NCBI GenBank assembly: GCA_045656705.1
Contig: JAZORR010000050.1
Span: 1-64,000, forward strand
Direction of reading: 5' to 3'
Origin: RGIG4576 sp045656705
GTDB taxonomy: Bacteria; Bacteroidota; Bacteroidia; Bacteroidales; Muribaculaceae
DNA: 64,000 nucleotides
The notes beneath the pieces were generated by a model that was given only the letters and a program-made list of their open reading frames with translations, did no database searches and had not been told where the DNA came from. Every line of letters begins with the position of its first letter. The stretch's first letter is position 1. The translations under genes were made by a program, and so were the position numbers. Shown here one piece after another: positions 8,834 to 17,743 of this stretch.

Positions 8834-8873
8834 GATATTATTCAAAACTTAACAACTAATACAATATATAAAT

Positions 8874-10394
8874 ATGCTTAACTCAGAAGACTTAAAACTT
8901 TTACAAGTAAAAGGCATTTCAGAAGAAACACTTCAAGAACAACTTAACGCATTTAAGTCAGGATTCCCATTCCTAAAGATAGATGCAAGTGCTTCAGTAG
9001 GAAATGGTATTGTAAAATTCAGTGAAGAAGAAACAAACGAATGCTCTGCCGAATGGGATAGTTTCTTAGCAAATGGTGGGGTAGTAGAAAAATTTGTACC
9101 AGCGTCGGGTGCTGCGAGCCGTATGTTCAAAAATATGTTTGAATTTATGAATGGCGAAAACGAAGTACCAGCTACAGATTTTGAAAAGAAATTCTTTGCT
9201 GAAATTGAAAAATTTGCATTCTATGATGCTCTAAATGAAGCTTGCGTTAAAAATCACGCAAAAGACATTAAGACGTTAATGGCTGACGGCAAATACAAAG
9301 CCATAGTGGAATGTATGCTAAAGGAATGTGGTTTGAATTACGGCTTCCTACCAAAAGCATTGCTGCAATTCCACCGAGTAGAAAACGAAGTGCATACACC
9401 ACTTGAAGAACATCTTGAAGAAGGTGCACAATATGCTACCGATAAAGATAACAATGTGAATATACATTTCACTGTATCACCAGAACATAAACCTGAATTC
9501 ATCAAATTAATTGAAGCAAAGGTACCTACATTTGCTGAGAAATGGGGAGTTAAATACAATGTATCAATGTCGGAACAAAAATCGTCTACTGATACTGTAG
9601 CTGTAGATATGGAAAACAACCCATATCGCGAAGATGGTAAACTTTTATTCCGTCCTGCTGGTCATGGGGCATTACTTGAAAATCTAAACGATATTGATGC
9701 CGATGTTGTATTTGTAAAAAATATTGACAATGTGGTACCAAGTAGTTTGAGAGCAGAAACTATTAAGTTTAAGAAAGTAATTGGAGGCTACCTTGTAAAA
9801 ATCCAAAAACAAATCAAGGCATATCTTGAAAAACTTGAAGGTGGTAATTACACAATGGACGATGTGCGAGAAATGGTTAAATTCTTGCATGACACACTTT
9901 GCGTAAGACATGAAGATACAAAACACTTCGAAGACTGTAAACTTGTACTATATGTTAAGAATAAACTAAACCGACCTATCAGAGTGTGTGGTATGGTTAA
10001 GAATGATGGCGAACCTGGTGGTGGTCCTTACATTGCTTATAATCAAGATGGTTCTTGTTCACCACAAATCCTTGAATCAGCACAATTTGATATGAGTAAA
10101 CCTGAATCGGCTGAACTAATCAAGAGTGGCACTCACTTCAATCCAGTAGATTTGGTATGTTACATTAAAGACTATAAAGGCAATAAATTTAATCTAAAGG
10201 AATATGTAGACAAACAAACTGGCCTGATTTCAGAAAAGTCAAAGTCTGGTACTACTATCAAAGCTCTTGAACTACCAGGTTTGTGGAATGGATCTATGAG
10301 CGATTGGAATACAATTTTTGTTGATGTACCTCTTGCTACATTCAATCCAGTGAAAACTGTAAACGATCTGCTTCGTGTTCAACATCAAGGTTGA
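8874..10394 (+). CDS. DUF4301 family protein, possibly nucleotidyltransferase-like
   Basis: Recognised as a DUF4301-type protein (about 500 residues, typical of Bacteroidetes), with no established function that I know of. Three motifs suggest a UDP-sugar pyrophosphorylase-like GT-A fold: FVPASGAASRMF (74-85) resembles the nucleotide-binding G-x-G-(S/T)-R-(M/L) loop, RPAGHGALLENL (260-271) resembles the PPGxGxxxxxL loop, and VFVKNIDNV (279-287) resembles the LFVxNxDNL strand that carries the metal-binding Asp. It is soluble, with no signal peptide. The gene stands alone between its own promoter and a strong terminator, divergent from relA. The enzymatic assignment is my inference; the family assignment is firmer. 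Confidence 0.85.
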   Translation: MLNSEDLKLLQVKGISEETLQEQLNAFKSGFPFLKIDASASVGNGIVKFSEEETNECSAEWDSFLANGGVVEKFVPASGAASRMFKNMFEFMNGENEVPATDFEKKFFAEIEKFAFYDALNEACVKNHAKDIKTLMADGKYKAIVECMLKECGLNYGFLPKALLQFHRVENEVHTPLEEHLEEGAQYATDKDNNVNIHFTVSPEHKPEFIKLIEAKVPTFAEKWGVKYNVSMSEQKSSTDTVAVDMENNPYREDGKLLFRPAGHGALLENLNDIDADVVFVKNIDNVVPSSLRAETIKFKKVIGGYLVKIQKQIKAYLEKLEGGNYTMDDVREMVKFLHDTLCVRHEDTKHFEDCKLVLYVKNKLNRPIRVCGMVKNDGEPGGGPYIAYNQDGSCSPQILESAQFDMSKPESAELIKSGTHFNPVDLVCYIKDYKGNKFNLKEYVDKQTGLISEKSKSGTTIKALELPGLWNGSMSDWNTIFVDVPLATFNPVKTVNDLLRVQHQG

Positions 10395-10422
10395 TATTTC
10401 GATATATATATATATACAATTC

Positions 10423-10461
10423 TATTATTGCTCTCATTATATATGGGGGCAATAATATTTT
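10423..10461 (+). terminator. Rho-independent terminator of the DUF4301 gene
   Basis: A long hairpin with TATTATTGC (10423-10431) against GCAATAATA (10449-10457), extended inward by six more pairs (two G-T), is followed by TTTT. It lies 28 bases past the stop codon. The thioredoxin gene begins 16 bases later and has no obvious promoter of its own, so it may depend on read-through. Confidence 0.75.
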
Positions 10462-10476
10462 AATAATAAATATAAA

Positions 10477-10905
10477 ATGAGAACAATACTTTTAAGCATT
10501 CTAATCATGTTTTGTGGCATTGCTAGTGCTACATCACCAAATGTGAAAGAAATTAATCAAGAACAATTCAAAAATCTTGTAGGTAATTATGAGGGAGGAT
10601 TCTCAAATTTTAAATGTATAGCTAAAAAACCTGTTGTTGTAGATATCTATGCTACATGGTGTGGACCTTGCAAAAAACTCACACCTATATTAGAAGAATT
10701 AGCATTAGAATACAAAGATAGGGTAGACGTATATAAAATAGATTTGGACAAAAATAGGGCATTAGGAGATGCTTTTGGAGTACAATCCATACCGATGGTA
10801 ATATTCTTACCATTAGATAGTAAGCCTCAATATATCATGGGATTATATCCTAAGAAAGAACTTAAAGATGTGTTTGAATATATGTTTTTCAAAAGCAAAA
10901 GATAA
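10477..10905 (+). CDS. Periplasmic thioredoxin-fold protein
   Basis: A 142-residue thioredoxin-family oxidoreductase exported by a signal peptide (MRTILLSILIMFCGIASA). The redox motif WCGPC is at 61-65 in the normal position after a VVVDIYAT strand, and the cis-proline loop is present (SIPMVIF). It most likely acts as a thiol-disulfide reductase or isomerase in the periplasm; its partner is unknown. It lies just after the DUF4301 terminator and converges on ppdK, with a strong bidirectional terminator between them. Confidence 0.9.
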   Translation: MRTILLSILIMFCGIASATSPNVKEINQEQFKNLVGNYEGGFSNFKCIAKKPVVVDIYATWCGPCKKLTPILEELALEYKDRVDVYKIDLDKNRALGDAFGVQSIPMVIFLPLDSKPQYIMGLYPKKELKDVFEYMFFKSKR

Positions 10906-10920
10906 TATTCTCTTATAATG

Positions 10921-10960
10921 AATAAGGTTGCAATTTTTTTGAAATTGCAACCTTATTTTA
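10921..10960. terminator. Bidirectional terminator between thioredoxin gene and ppdK
   Basis: A perfect 16-bp stem, AATAAGGTTGCAATTT (10921-10936) against AAATTGCAACCTTATT (10942-10957), with a 5-base loop. T-rich sequence follows on the plus strand. It separates two convergent genes. Confidence 0.85.
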
Positions 10961-10978
10961 TTTAGAAGTTATTTATTC

Positions 10979-13693
10979 TTATTCTTCAACAGCAGCTTGA
11001 GCAGCAGCAAGGCGTGCGATAGGCACACGGAATGGAGAACAAGATACATAGTTCATACCAAGCTTAGCGCAGAACTTAACAGAAGATGGTTCACCACCGT
11101 GTTCACCACAGATACCAACCTTCAATTCTGGCTTAGTTGAACGACCCTTTTCAGTACCCATCTTAACAAGTTGACCTACACCTTCTTGGTCAAGTACTTC
11201 GAATGGATCTGTCTTGATAAGACCCTTTTCCTTGTAAACCTTCAAGAACTTAGGAGCATCGTCACGAGAGTAACCGAATGTCATTTGTGTCAAGTCGTTA
11301 GTACCGAATGAGAAGAAGTCAGCCACAGTTGCAATTTGATCTGCAGTCAAAGCAGCACGAGGTACTTCAATCATTGTACCAATCTTGTAAGCTACAGTTT
11401 CACCTCTTTCAGCGAATACCTTTTGTGCAGTTTCGTGAATGATGTTAGCTTGCATTTGAAGTTCCTTAAGAACACCTACAAGTGGAATCATGATTTCTGG
11501 ATGAACATCGATACCCTTAGCCTTAACATTAAGAGCAGCTTCAAGGATAGCACGAGCTTGCATTTCTGTGATTTCTGGGTAAGTGTTACCAAGACGACAA
11601 CCACGGTGACCAAGCATTGGGTTGAATTCTTCAAGTGAGTCAACGATAGCCTTAACTTCTTCAAGAGTCATACCCATTTCTTCAGCCAATTCCTTTTGAG
11701 TAGCTGTTTGATGAGGTACGAATTCATGCAAAGGTGGGTCAAGTAGACGGATTGTTACACCAAGACCGTCCATCGCTTCAAAGATACCTTCGAAGTCACC
11801 ACGTTGCATAGGAAGAAGCTTAGCAAGAGCTATGCGACGACCTTCTTCATCGCGAGCGATAATCATTTCGCGCATAGCCTTGATACGATCACCTTCGAAG
11901 AACATGTGTTCTGTACGGCAAAGACCAATACCCTTAGCACCAAACTTACGAGCAACCAAAGCATCACGTGGAGAGTCAGCATTAGTGCGAACATCTACCT
12001 TTGTATATTTTTCAGCAAGGTTCATGATTGCAGCAAAGTCACCATCAAGTTCAGCGTCAACTGTTGATACCAAGCCATCATATACATCACCTGTACTACC
12101 GTTCAATGAGATCCAGTCACCTTCTTTGTAAACCTTACCACCCATTTCTACAGTCTTTTCCTTGTAGTCTACCTTGATTTCGCCAGCACCAGATACACAG
12201 CACTTACCGATACCACGAGCCACAACAGCAGCGTGAGAAGTCATACCACCGCGTGCAGTCAAGATACCTTGAGCAACTGTCATACCACGAAGGTCTTCTG
12301 GAGAAGTTTCGATACGAACCATAATCACTTTCTTCTTGCGTTCTGACCATGCTTCAGCATCATCAGCGAAGAATACGATTTGACCAGTAGCAGCACCTGG
12401 AGATGCAGGAAGACCCTTGGCTACAGCCTTAGCGCTTGCCAATGCAGCCTTGTCGAATACTGGGTGAAGAAGTTCATCAAGCTTTTGTGGTTCCATACGC
12501 TTAAGAACTGTCTTTTCATCGATAACACCTTCACGAAGTAGATCCATAGCAATCTTAACCATAGCAGCAGCTGTACGCTTACCATTACGAGTTTGAAGTA
12601 ACCAAAGCTTACCATCTTGGATAGTAAACTCAAGGTCTTGCATATCTTTATAGTGATCTTCAAGTTTTTGTTGAGTTTCGATAAGTTCCTTAGCACATAC
12701 TGGCATAGATTCTTCAAGAGAAGGATACTTAGCAGCACGTTCTTCTTCAGAAATACCTTGCAACTTAGCCCAACGACGAGAACCTTCAAGAGTGATTTGT
12801 TGAGGAGTGCGTACACCAGCTACAACGTCTTCACCTTGAGCATTGATTAGATATTCACCATTGAAAATGTCTTCACCTGTAGCTGCATCACGAGTAAATG
12901 CAACACCAGTAGCTGAAGTTTCACCCATATTACCATAAACCATTGCTTGTACATTGACAGCAGTACCCCATTCTTCTGGGATTTGGTTCATACGACGGTA
13001 AAGGATAGCACGTTCATTCATCCAGCTATCAAATACTGCACAGATAGCACCCCAAAGTTGTTCCCAAGCACTTTCAGGGAAACCATTACCTGTAGACTTC
13101 AATACAGCTTCCTTGAACAACTTAACAAGTTTCTTCAAGTCATCTACATCAAGTTCAGTATCAAGTTTAACACCCTTTTCTTCCTTAACAGCTTCCATGA
13201 TTTCTTCAAATGGATCGATGTCAGTCTTATTCTTTGGCTTCATACCAAGAACAACGTCACCATACATTTGAACGAAACGGCGGTAGCTATCCCATGCGAA
13301 ACGAGGATTACCAGACTTGCGAGCAAGAGCTTCAGCAACTGTATCGTTCATACCAAGGTTAAGAACAGTATCCATCATACCTGGCATAGATACACGAGCA
13401 CCTGAGCGTACAGAAACCAAAAGTGGGTTTTCTGAATCATCAAACTTGCAACCAGTCAATTCTTCAACATGCTTGATTGCGTTTACCACTTCAGGCTCAA
13501 TCATCTTAACTACTGCAGCCTTACCTTCTTGAGTGTAAGTTGTACATACTTCAGTAGTGATTGTAAAACCTGGAGGCACTGGTACTCCAATAAGATTCAT
13601 CTCAGCAAGGTTAGCACCTTTACCACCAAGAAGATTTTTCATATCGGCACGACCTTCTGCGTGGCCATTACCGAAAGTATAAACATTCTTCAT
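10979..13693 (-). CDS. ppdK: Pyruvate, phosphate dikinase
   Basis: A cytosolic enzyme interconverting pyruvate + ATP + Pi and phosphoenolpyruvate + AMP + PPi, used in Bacteroidales for PEP/pyruvate cycling with pyrophosphate. The 904-residue product has the N-terminal ATP-grasp region (GGKGANLAEM, 23-32), the swivelling phosphohistidine domain with GGMTSH (His487) and the TIM-barrel PEP/pyruvate domain with CGEHGGEP near the C-terminus (catalytic Cys about 862). This full set of active-site motifs and the normal length indicate an active enzyme. It is probably monocistronic, ending at the bidirectional terminator. The 142-base upstream gap carries a TATTTTTG box and a small CCTAC/GTAGG hairpin. 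Confidence 0.98.
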   Translation of the reverse strand: MKNVYTFGNGHAEGRADMKNLLGGKGANLAEMNLIGVPVPPGFTITTEVCTTYTQEGKAAVVKMIEPEVVNAIKHVEELTGCKFDDSENPLLVSVRSGARVSMPGMMDTVLNLGMNDTVAEALARKSGNPRFAWDSYRRFVQMYGDVVLGMKPKNKTDIDPFEEIMEAVKEEKGVKLDTELDVDDLKKLVKLFKEAVLKSTGNGFPESAWEQLWGAICAVFDSWMNERAILYRRMNQIPEEWGTAVNVQAMVYGNMGETSATGVAFTRDAATGEDIFNGEYLINAQGEDVVAGVRTPQQITLEGSRRWAKLQGISEEERAAKYPSLEESMPVCAKELIETQQKLEDHYKDMQDLEFTIQDGKLWLLQTRNGKRTAAAMVKIAMDLLREGVIDEKTVLKRMEPQKLDELLHPVFDKAALASAKAVAKGLPASPGAATGQIVFFADDAEAWSERKKKVIMVRIETSPEDLRGMTVAQGILTARGGMTSHAAVVARGIGKCCVSGAGEIKVDYKEKTVEMGGKVYKEGDWISLNGSTGDVYDGLVSTVDAELDGDFAAIMNLAEKYTKVDVRTNADSPRDALVARKFGAKGIGLCRTEHMFFEGDRIKAMREMIIARDEEGRRIALAKLLPMQRGDFEGIFEAMDGLGVTIRLLDPPLHEFVPHQTATQKELAEEMGMTLEEVKAIVDSLEEFNPMLGHRGCRLGNTYPEITEMQARAILEAALNVKAKGIDVHPEIMIPLVGVLKELQMQANIIHETAQKVFAERGETVAYKIGTMIEVPRAALTADQIATVADFFSFGTNDLTQMTFGYSRDDAPKFLKVYKEKGLIKTDPFEVLDQEGVGQLVKMGTEKGRSTKPELKVGICGEHGGEPSSVKFCAKLGMNYVSCSPFRVPIARLAAAQAAVEE

Positions 13694-13783
13694 AAATTTT
13701 TAAAAATATGAATTATAATTAAATAATAAATAATATTTATTACAAGTTTACACCTACGATATAAGTAGGCAAAATGTTATTTG

Positions 13784-13791
13784 CAAAAATA
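13784..13791 (-). promoter_or_regulatory. Possible -7 box for ppdK
   Basis: TATTTTTG on the minus strand fits TAnnTTTG and would give a leader of about 85 bases. No good -33 element lies at 19-21 bp. Between it and the start codon is a small inverted repeat (CCTAC 13753-13757, GTAGG 13765-13769) of unknown role. Confidence 0.4.
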
Positions 13792-13835
13792 GTAAATAAT
13801 TTCAAATTATAAAAGAAATAAACGATAGCAATTGA

Positions 13836-14723
13836 CTAATCAAGAAATCTTTTTGTAATTCCTGAATAATTTTCAATACGCCTATCTCTCAAAAATGGCC
13901 ACCATCTGCGCACTTGCTCCGAACGCTTCATATCAATATCAACAATCGTTTCTACTTCTACATCGCTTGGTGCTTGGTATAAAATTTCACCTTGAGGACC
14001 TGCAACAAATGAAAATCCCCAGAATTGAATACCATTAGTTTGCTTTGATGGATCTGGTTCGTGACCTACGCGATTCACAGTAACCACAGGTAAGCCGTTT
14101 GCCACAGCATGTCCGCGTTGTACAGTTTGCCAAGCATTTTGTTGGCGTTGTTTCTCTGCATCAGTATCACTACTTTCCCAACCAATAGCAGTAGGGTAGA
14201 TGAGCATATCAGCACCCCTCAAAGCCATAAGTCTTGCAGCTTCGGGATACCATTGATCCCAACATACGAGTACACCCAATTTTCCTACTGAGGTTTGAAT
14301 AGGTTCAAAGCCCATGTCTCCAGGTGTAAAATAGAATTTCTCATAATATGCAGGATCGTCTGGAATGTGCATCTTGCGATATTTACCAGCTACACTTCCA
14401 TCTCTTTCATATACAACTGCCGTATTATGATACAATCCTGTTGCACGTTTCTCAAATATTGAAGTAACTAACACAACTCCACATTCCTTAGCAACAGTTG
14501 CATACTCTTTGCATTCATCTCCATTTAAATCTACAGCTAAATCAAAATTATCAGTTGATTCCACTTGGCAGAAATATAAAGAATCATGTAATTCTTGAAG
14601 AACAACTAATTCAGCACCCTTTGAAGCTAAACTTCTAACCTTTTCTATAAGCCTACTTCTATTTGAAATGATATCAGTTGTATTTGATTGTTGTATTATT
14701 CCTACTTTTAATACTTTTTCCAT
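13836..14723 (-). CDS. aguB: N-carbamoylputrescine amidase
   Basis: A nitrilase-superfamily enzyme hydrolysing N-carbamoylputrescine to putrescine, CO2 and ammonia, the second step after agmatine deiminase. The catalytic triad is visible: Glu44 in VVLQELHDS, Lys117 in YRKMHIPDD and Cys154 in VLVCWDQWYPE. I chose the ATG at 14723 (MEKVLKVGIIQQS) because it gives the normal 295 residues and starts just after the aguA stop; an upstream in-frame ATG at 14777 would add 18 residues inside aguA. The adjacent aguA fixes the assignment against other nitrilases. Confidence 0.95.
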   Translation of the reverse strand: MEKVLKVGIIQQSNTTDIISNRSRLIEKVRSLASKGAELVVLQELHDSLYFCQVESTDNFDLAVDLNGDECKEYATVAKECGVVLVTSIFEKRATGLYHNTAVVYERDGSVAGKYRKMHIPDDPAYYEKFYFTPGDMGFEPIQTSVGKLGVLVCWDQWYPEAARLMALRGADMLIYPTAIGWESSDTDAEKQRQQNAWQTVQRGHAVANGLPVVTVNRVGHEPDPSKQTNGIQFWGFSFVAGPQGEILYQAPSDVEVETIVDIDMKRSEQVRRWWPFLRDRRIENYSGITKRFLD

Positions 14724-14724
14724 A

Positions 14725-15765
14725 TTATTTAAAAACTTTTTCAGGAAATTGCATTGTAATACAATGCAACGAACCATGTTGTTTGATTAATGCATTACAA
14801 TCCACACCTACAATTTCGTAATTAGCAAAAACTTGCCCAATAACATCTAATGCTATTTTATCATTCTCAGGTTGATTGTAAGTAGGTACCCATACTGTAC
14901 CATTACCAATCAAATAATTTGCATATGTAGCAGGCAATCTTTCGCCATCTTCATCATATATAGCAGAAGGGAATGGCAATTTATATAGATTAAATGATTG
15001 TCCCTTCAAATTTGTAAATGACTTCAATTGCTCTTCCATTTTACGAAGTTCATCGTAATGTTCATCATTTTCATCATCACAACCTGCATATATGATACTA
15101 TTGTTAGGAGCTATACGCGCAAGCGTATCTATATGGCTATCGGTATCGTCACCTGCAAAAGCGCCATAATCAAGCCATAACACTTTTTTTACACCAAGCA
15201 CATTGCATAGATAAGAATTAATCTCATCTTTAGTCATATGTGGATTACGAGTAGGTGTAAGTAAACATTGCGATGTCACCAAAAGAGTACCTTCTCCATC
15301 AGTTTCGATAGAACCACCTTCTAAGACAAAATCTTGGCAATCCACAACCTTACAATTAAACACTTGAAGATCCCTCATTTTAGAAGTCACTTGATTATCA
15401 AGTTCCCATTTAAATTTTCCACCCCAAGCATTAAATTTAAAATCACATAACAAAGTGGATTTACCATCTTCTATAGTGATGGCTCCAAAATCTCTACACC
15501 ATGTATCATTGGTTTTGATATCAAGAAATATAGCTTCAAATGGATGATTCTCACCTATAATACTTATTACTCTTTCCTTATTTTCAGTAATAATATATAG
15601 ATTCTCTTTTTGAAGTATTGCGTTAGCTACATTAGCGTAACATTTTTCAACTTCATCAAGCATATAAGCCCAATCTGTATCATTATGTGGCCACGCAATC
15701 ATTACAGCCGATTGAGGTTCCCATTCGGCAATAAAACGACGTTCATTGTTTTCGATCAATGACAT
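14725..15765 (-). CDS. aguA: Agmatine deiminase
   Basis: A porphyromonas-type peptidylarginine/agmatine deiminase family enzyme of 346 residues. The guanidino-modifying fold is marked by WCRDFGAI, by SHIDTLAR containing the catalytic His, and by the C-terminal GSLHC with nucleophile Cys335. It lacks a signal peptide, which argues for cytosolic agmatine deiminase and against secreted peptidylarginine deiminase, as does the immediately following aguB. Together they convert agmatine to putrescine. No arginine decarboxylase is in this window. Confidence 0.94.
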   Translation of the reverse strand: MSLIENNERRFIAEWEPQSAVMIAWPHNDTDWAYMLDEVEKCYANVANAILQKENLYIITENKERVISIIGENHPFEAIFLDIKTNDTWCRDFGAITIEDGKSTLLCDFKFNAWGGKFKWELDNQVTSKMRDLQVFNCKVVDCQDFVLEGGSIETDGEGTLLVTSQCLLTPTRNPHMTKDEINSYLCNVLGVKKVLWLDYGAFAGDDTDSHIDTLARIAPNNSIIYAGCDDENDEHYDELRKMEEQLKSFTNLKGQSFNLYKLPFPSAIYDEDGERLPATYANYLIGNGTVWVPTYNQPENDKIALDVIGQVFANYEIVGVDCNALIKQHGSLHCITMQFPEKVFK

Positions 15766-15792
15766 TATTTAATTATATTTAAATTTAATGTT

Positions 15793-15824
15793 CAAATTTA
15801 ACATATTTATTTCATATAAACAAG
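15793..15824 (-). promoter_or_regulatory. Promoter of aguA-aguB
   Basis: Minus strand: -7 TAAATTTG (15793-15800), 20-bp spacer, -33 CTTG (15821-15824, three of four bases of TTTG). The leader is about 25 bases. Confidence 0.65.
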
Positions 15825-15886
15825 AGAATAGTAAAGAACCAATGCTATAAAAATGTTGTTTCATAATAAAACTAAATTTTTAGATT

Positions 15887-16492
15887 ATGAAAAAGATAAT
15901 TTTCACACTATTATGTATTCTCGGACTATGTTTAACTTCATGTAGTCCTTTCACATTGGTTAATAGTACAACTTACAACAATTCCGACATCGGAATGTAC
16001 AAAACATTTCGTATTGTAGCACCTCCGGAAGGTAATCTACCTCCTAATATGGATATGGTAACATATTACAATATAGCAGCTGCTATAAGAGAGCAAATGG
16101 TGGATAGGGGATTTACAGAGTCGGAAACTTCTCCATTATTAGTAAATATTGCTCTTACTATTCATAACGAAATCGAAACCGCTCCAGCTATACCACCTGG
16201 CTATTATTCTTACAATGGAATGTATCCATATTATATGTATCCTCGTAGTCTGTATTGGCAAAGTTATTATGCTAATGCAAAAGTTATCACAGATATTTAT
16301 CGAGAAGGTGTACTTACTATGGAGTTAGTAGATACCGATAAAAAAATCGCTTTATACTCTTCATCTGTTTCCACTATTATGCAACCAGGAAATGCTCAAT
16401 TTAAAAATTTGCAAGAAATTGCAGAAGCAGTGAAAACATTATTCTCAGACTTCCCAGTAAAACTACTTCCCGAATACAATATGGAGAAATAA
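15887..16492 (+). CDS. DUF4136 domain lipoprotein
   Basis: A 201-residue lipoprotein: signal peptide with lipobox CLTSC (Cys19), then a DUF4136-type domain (short beta strands and helices, with a Tyr/Pro-rich GYYSYNGMYPYYMYPRS loop in the middle). The family is widespread in Bacteroidetes and Proteobacteria and is of unknown function, presumably outer-membrane-anchored. It stands alone, divergent from aguA and convergent with the metal efflux operon. I see no clear TAnnTTTG promoter in front of it. Confidence 0.8.
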   Translation: MKKIIFTLLCILGLCLTSCSPFTLVNSTTYNNSDIGMYKTFRIVAPPEGNLPPNMDMVTYYNIAAAIREQMVDRGFTESETSPLLVNIALTIHNEIETAPAIPPGYYSYNGMYPYYMYPRSLYWQSYYANAKVITDIYREGVLTMELVDTDKKIALYSSSVSTIMQPGNAQFKNLQEIAEAVKTLFSDFPVKLLPEYNMEK

Positions 16493-16511
16493 ACTTTATA
16501 ATATAAACACA

Positions 16512-16542
16512 AAATATGGAGTAGAATTTCTACTCCATATTT
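16512..16542. terminator. Bidirectional terminator between DUF4136 gene and metal efflux operon
   Basis: A 13-bp perfect stem (16512-16524 with 16530-16542, AAATATGGAGTAG and complement) with a 5-base loop, between two convergent genes. Confidence 0.75.
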
Positions 16543-16561
16543 CAATATTTAATCGAATGAT

Positions 16562-17743
16562 TTATTTAATCAACGAATATTTATTAAGCGATGTAAGAAG
16601 TGTATTATACTTATACTCCAAATCAAGTAAAGTGTGCTTAGCTTCCAAGAAATATCTCAATTCTAGTAAATAATTCAAGAGTGATAATTCTCCACCATCA
16701 AGAGCTTTCTTTAGATACATTTCATTGTTTTCTTCCAACACAGATTTATAATTATAGATTTGTGTTCGCGTTGAAACTATTTGCAAATATTCAGCCTTTA
16801 AATCGGCTTCTTTCTTGATTAAAATATCATTTTTAGCCATTTCTGCCACAAGTAGATTGGATTTACTTGCACCCACCTTTTTATTATTAGCAAATATAGG
16901 CAATGACATTCCCACTTCAAAACCATTGAACTTAGTACCTAATTCATTTGTATATCTATACCCTAAAGCGAATTCAGGAAACCATCCATTTTTAGCAACA
17001 CTATAGTCACCCCTAGCTACCTTAACACCTTCAGACTTTGCTATATACTCAGGGTCAAGTGAAGTGATTTGAGACATATAAAACTCTATACTTTCCAAAT
17101 CTTGAGTTGGATATTCATTAAGACATAAAATATTAGATATTTCATTATCACCATTAATACCACAAAGTGCAGCTTTTACTGATTCCAATTCTGCAACATA
17201 TACATCTAAATCATTCTTTACATTAAGCAATTCTATTTTTAGCTTATTGATATCAAGGATAGACACCTCACCTTGCTTAGCTGCTTTTTCATATTCAGTG
17301 TATAATTGAGAAATATTATCATAAATTTCACCTTGTGTCTCAATCTTCTTATTCAAATTCACTACTTGCATACACAATTGTTTTGCATCGAGCAATATAC
17401 CAAGTTGCGTATTTAAGTGGTTTGCATATTCAGCACTAATTTTAGAGTCATTCGATTTCGAACGACTAATATAAAGTCCTGGCCAATCAAACTTTTGAGT
17501 TATAGCAAATCCATATTTATCACCTTCAACATTAGCCCCTTTGTGATATTCAAATCCCATTTCAGGATTTGACAAATTATTAGTGCTACTAATTTCTTTT
17601 TTCGCTCCTAAATATCCTTCATGTGAAATTTTAAGAGCCACATTATTCTTTTTAATGCTATCTATTACTTCGTCTATTGTAATAGCATATGAATTAGCAA
17701 CAAATAAAATAACTGCTGCTATATATGACATTAATCTTTTCAT
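16562..17743 (-). CDS. Outer-membrane channel of metal RND efflux system (TolC/CusC family)
   Basis: The 393-residue TolC-family protein has a signal peptide (MKRLMSYIAAVILFVANSYA) and the family's duplicated helical architecture with long coiled-coil segments (for example about 100-215 and the C-terminal third). It is shorter than E. coli TolC, as is normal for CzcC/CusC-like members in Bacteroidetes, and has no lipobox. It overlaps the pump gene by 4 bases (ATGA), so it is translationally coupled as the last gene of the efflux operon. It would carry metal ions from the adaptor-pump complex across the outer membrane. Confidence 0.88.
   Translation of the reverse strand: MKRLMSYIAAVILFVANSYAITIDEVIDSIKKNNVALKISHEGYLGAKKEISSTNNLSNPEMGFEYHKGANVEGDKYGFAITQKFDWPGLYISRSKSNDSKISAEYANHLNTQLGILLDAKQLCMQVVNLNKKIETQGEIYDNISQLYTEYEKAAKQGEVSILDINKLKIELLNVKNDLDVYVAELESVKAALCGINGDNEISNILCLNEYPTQDLESIEFYMSQITSLDPEYIAKSEGVKVARGDYSVAKNGWFPEFALGYRYTNELGTKFNGFEVGMSLPIFANNKKVGASKSNLLVAEMAKNDILIKKEADLKAEYLQIVSTRTQIYNYKSVLEENNEMYLKKALDGGELSLLNYLLELRYFLEAKHTLLDLEYKYNTLLTSLNKYSLIK

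Noticed and set aside
12421..12816. 131-codon minus-strand frame within ppdK
   Set aside because: An out-of-frame reading of ppdK sequence; the intact PpdK motifs on either side show that the main frame is real.
11336..13711. Many plus-strand open frames opposite ppdK
   Set aside because: They are shadows of a long gene with biased codons. The products are Ser/Thr/Phe-rich without domains and lack promoters.
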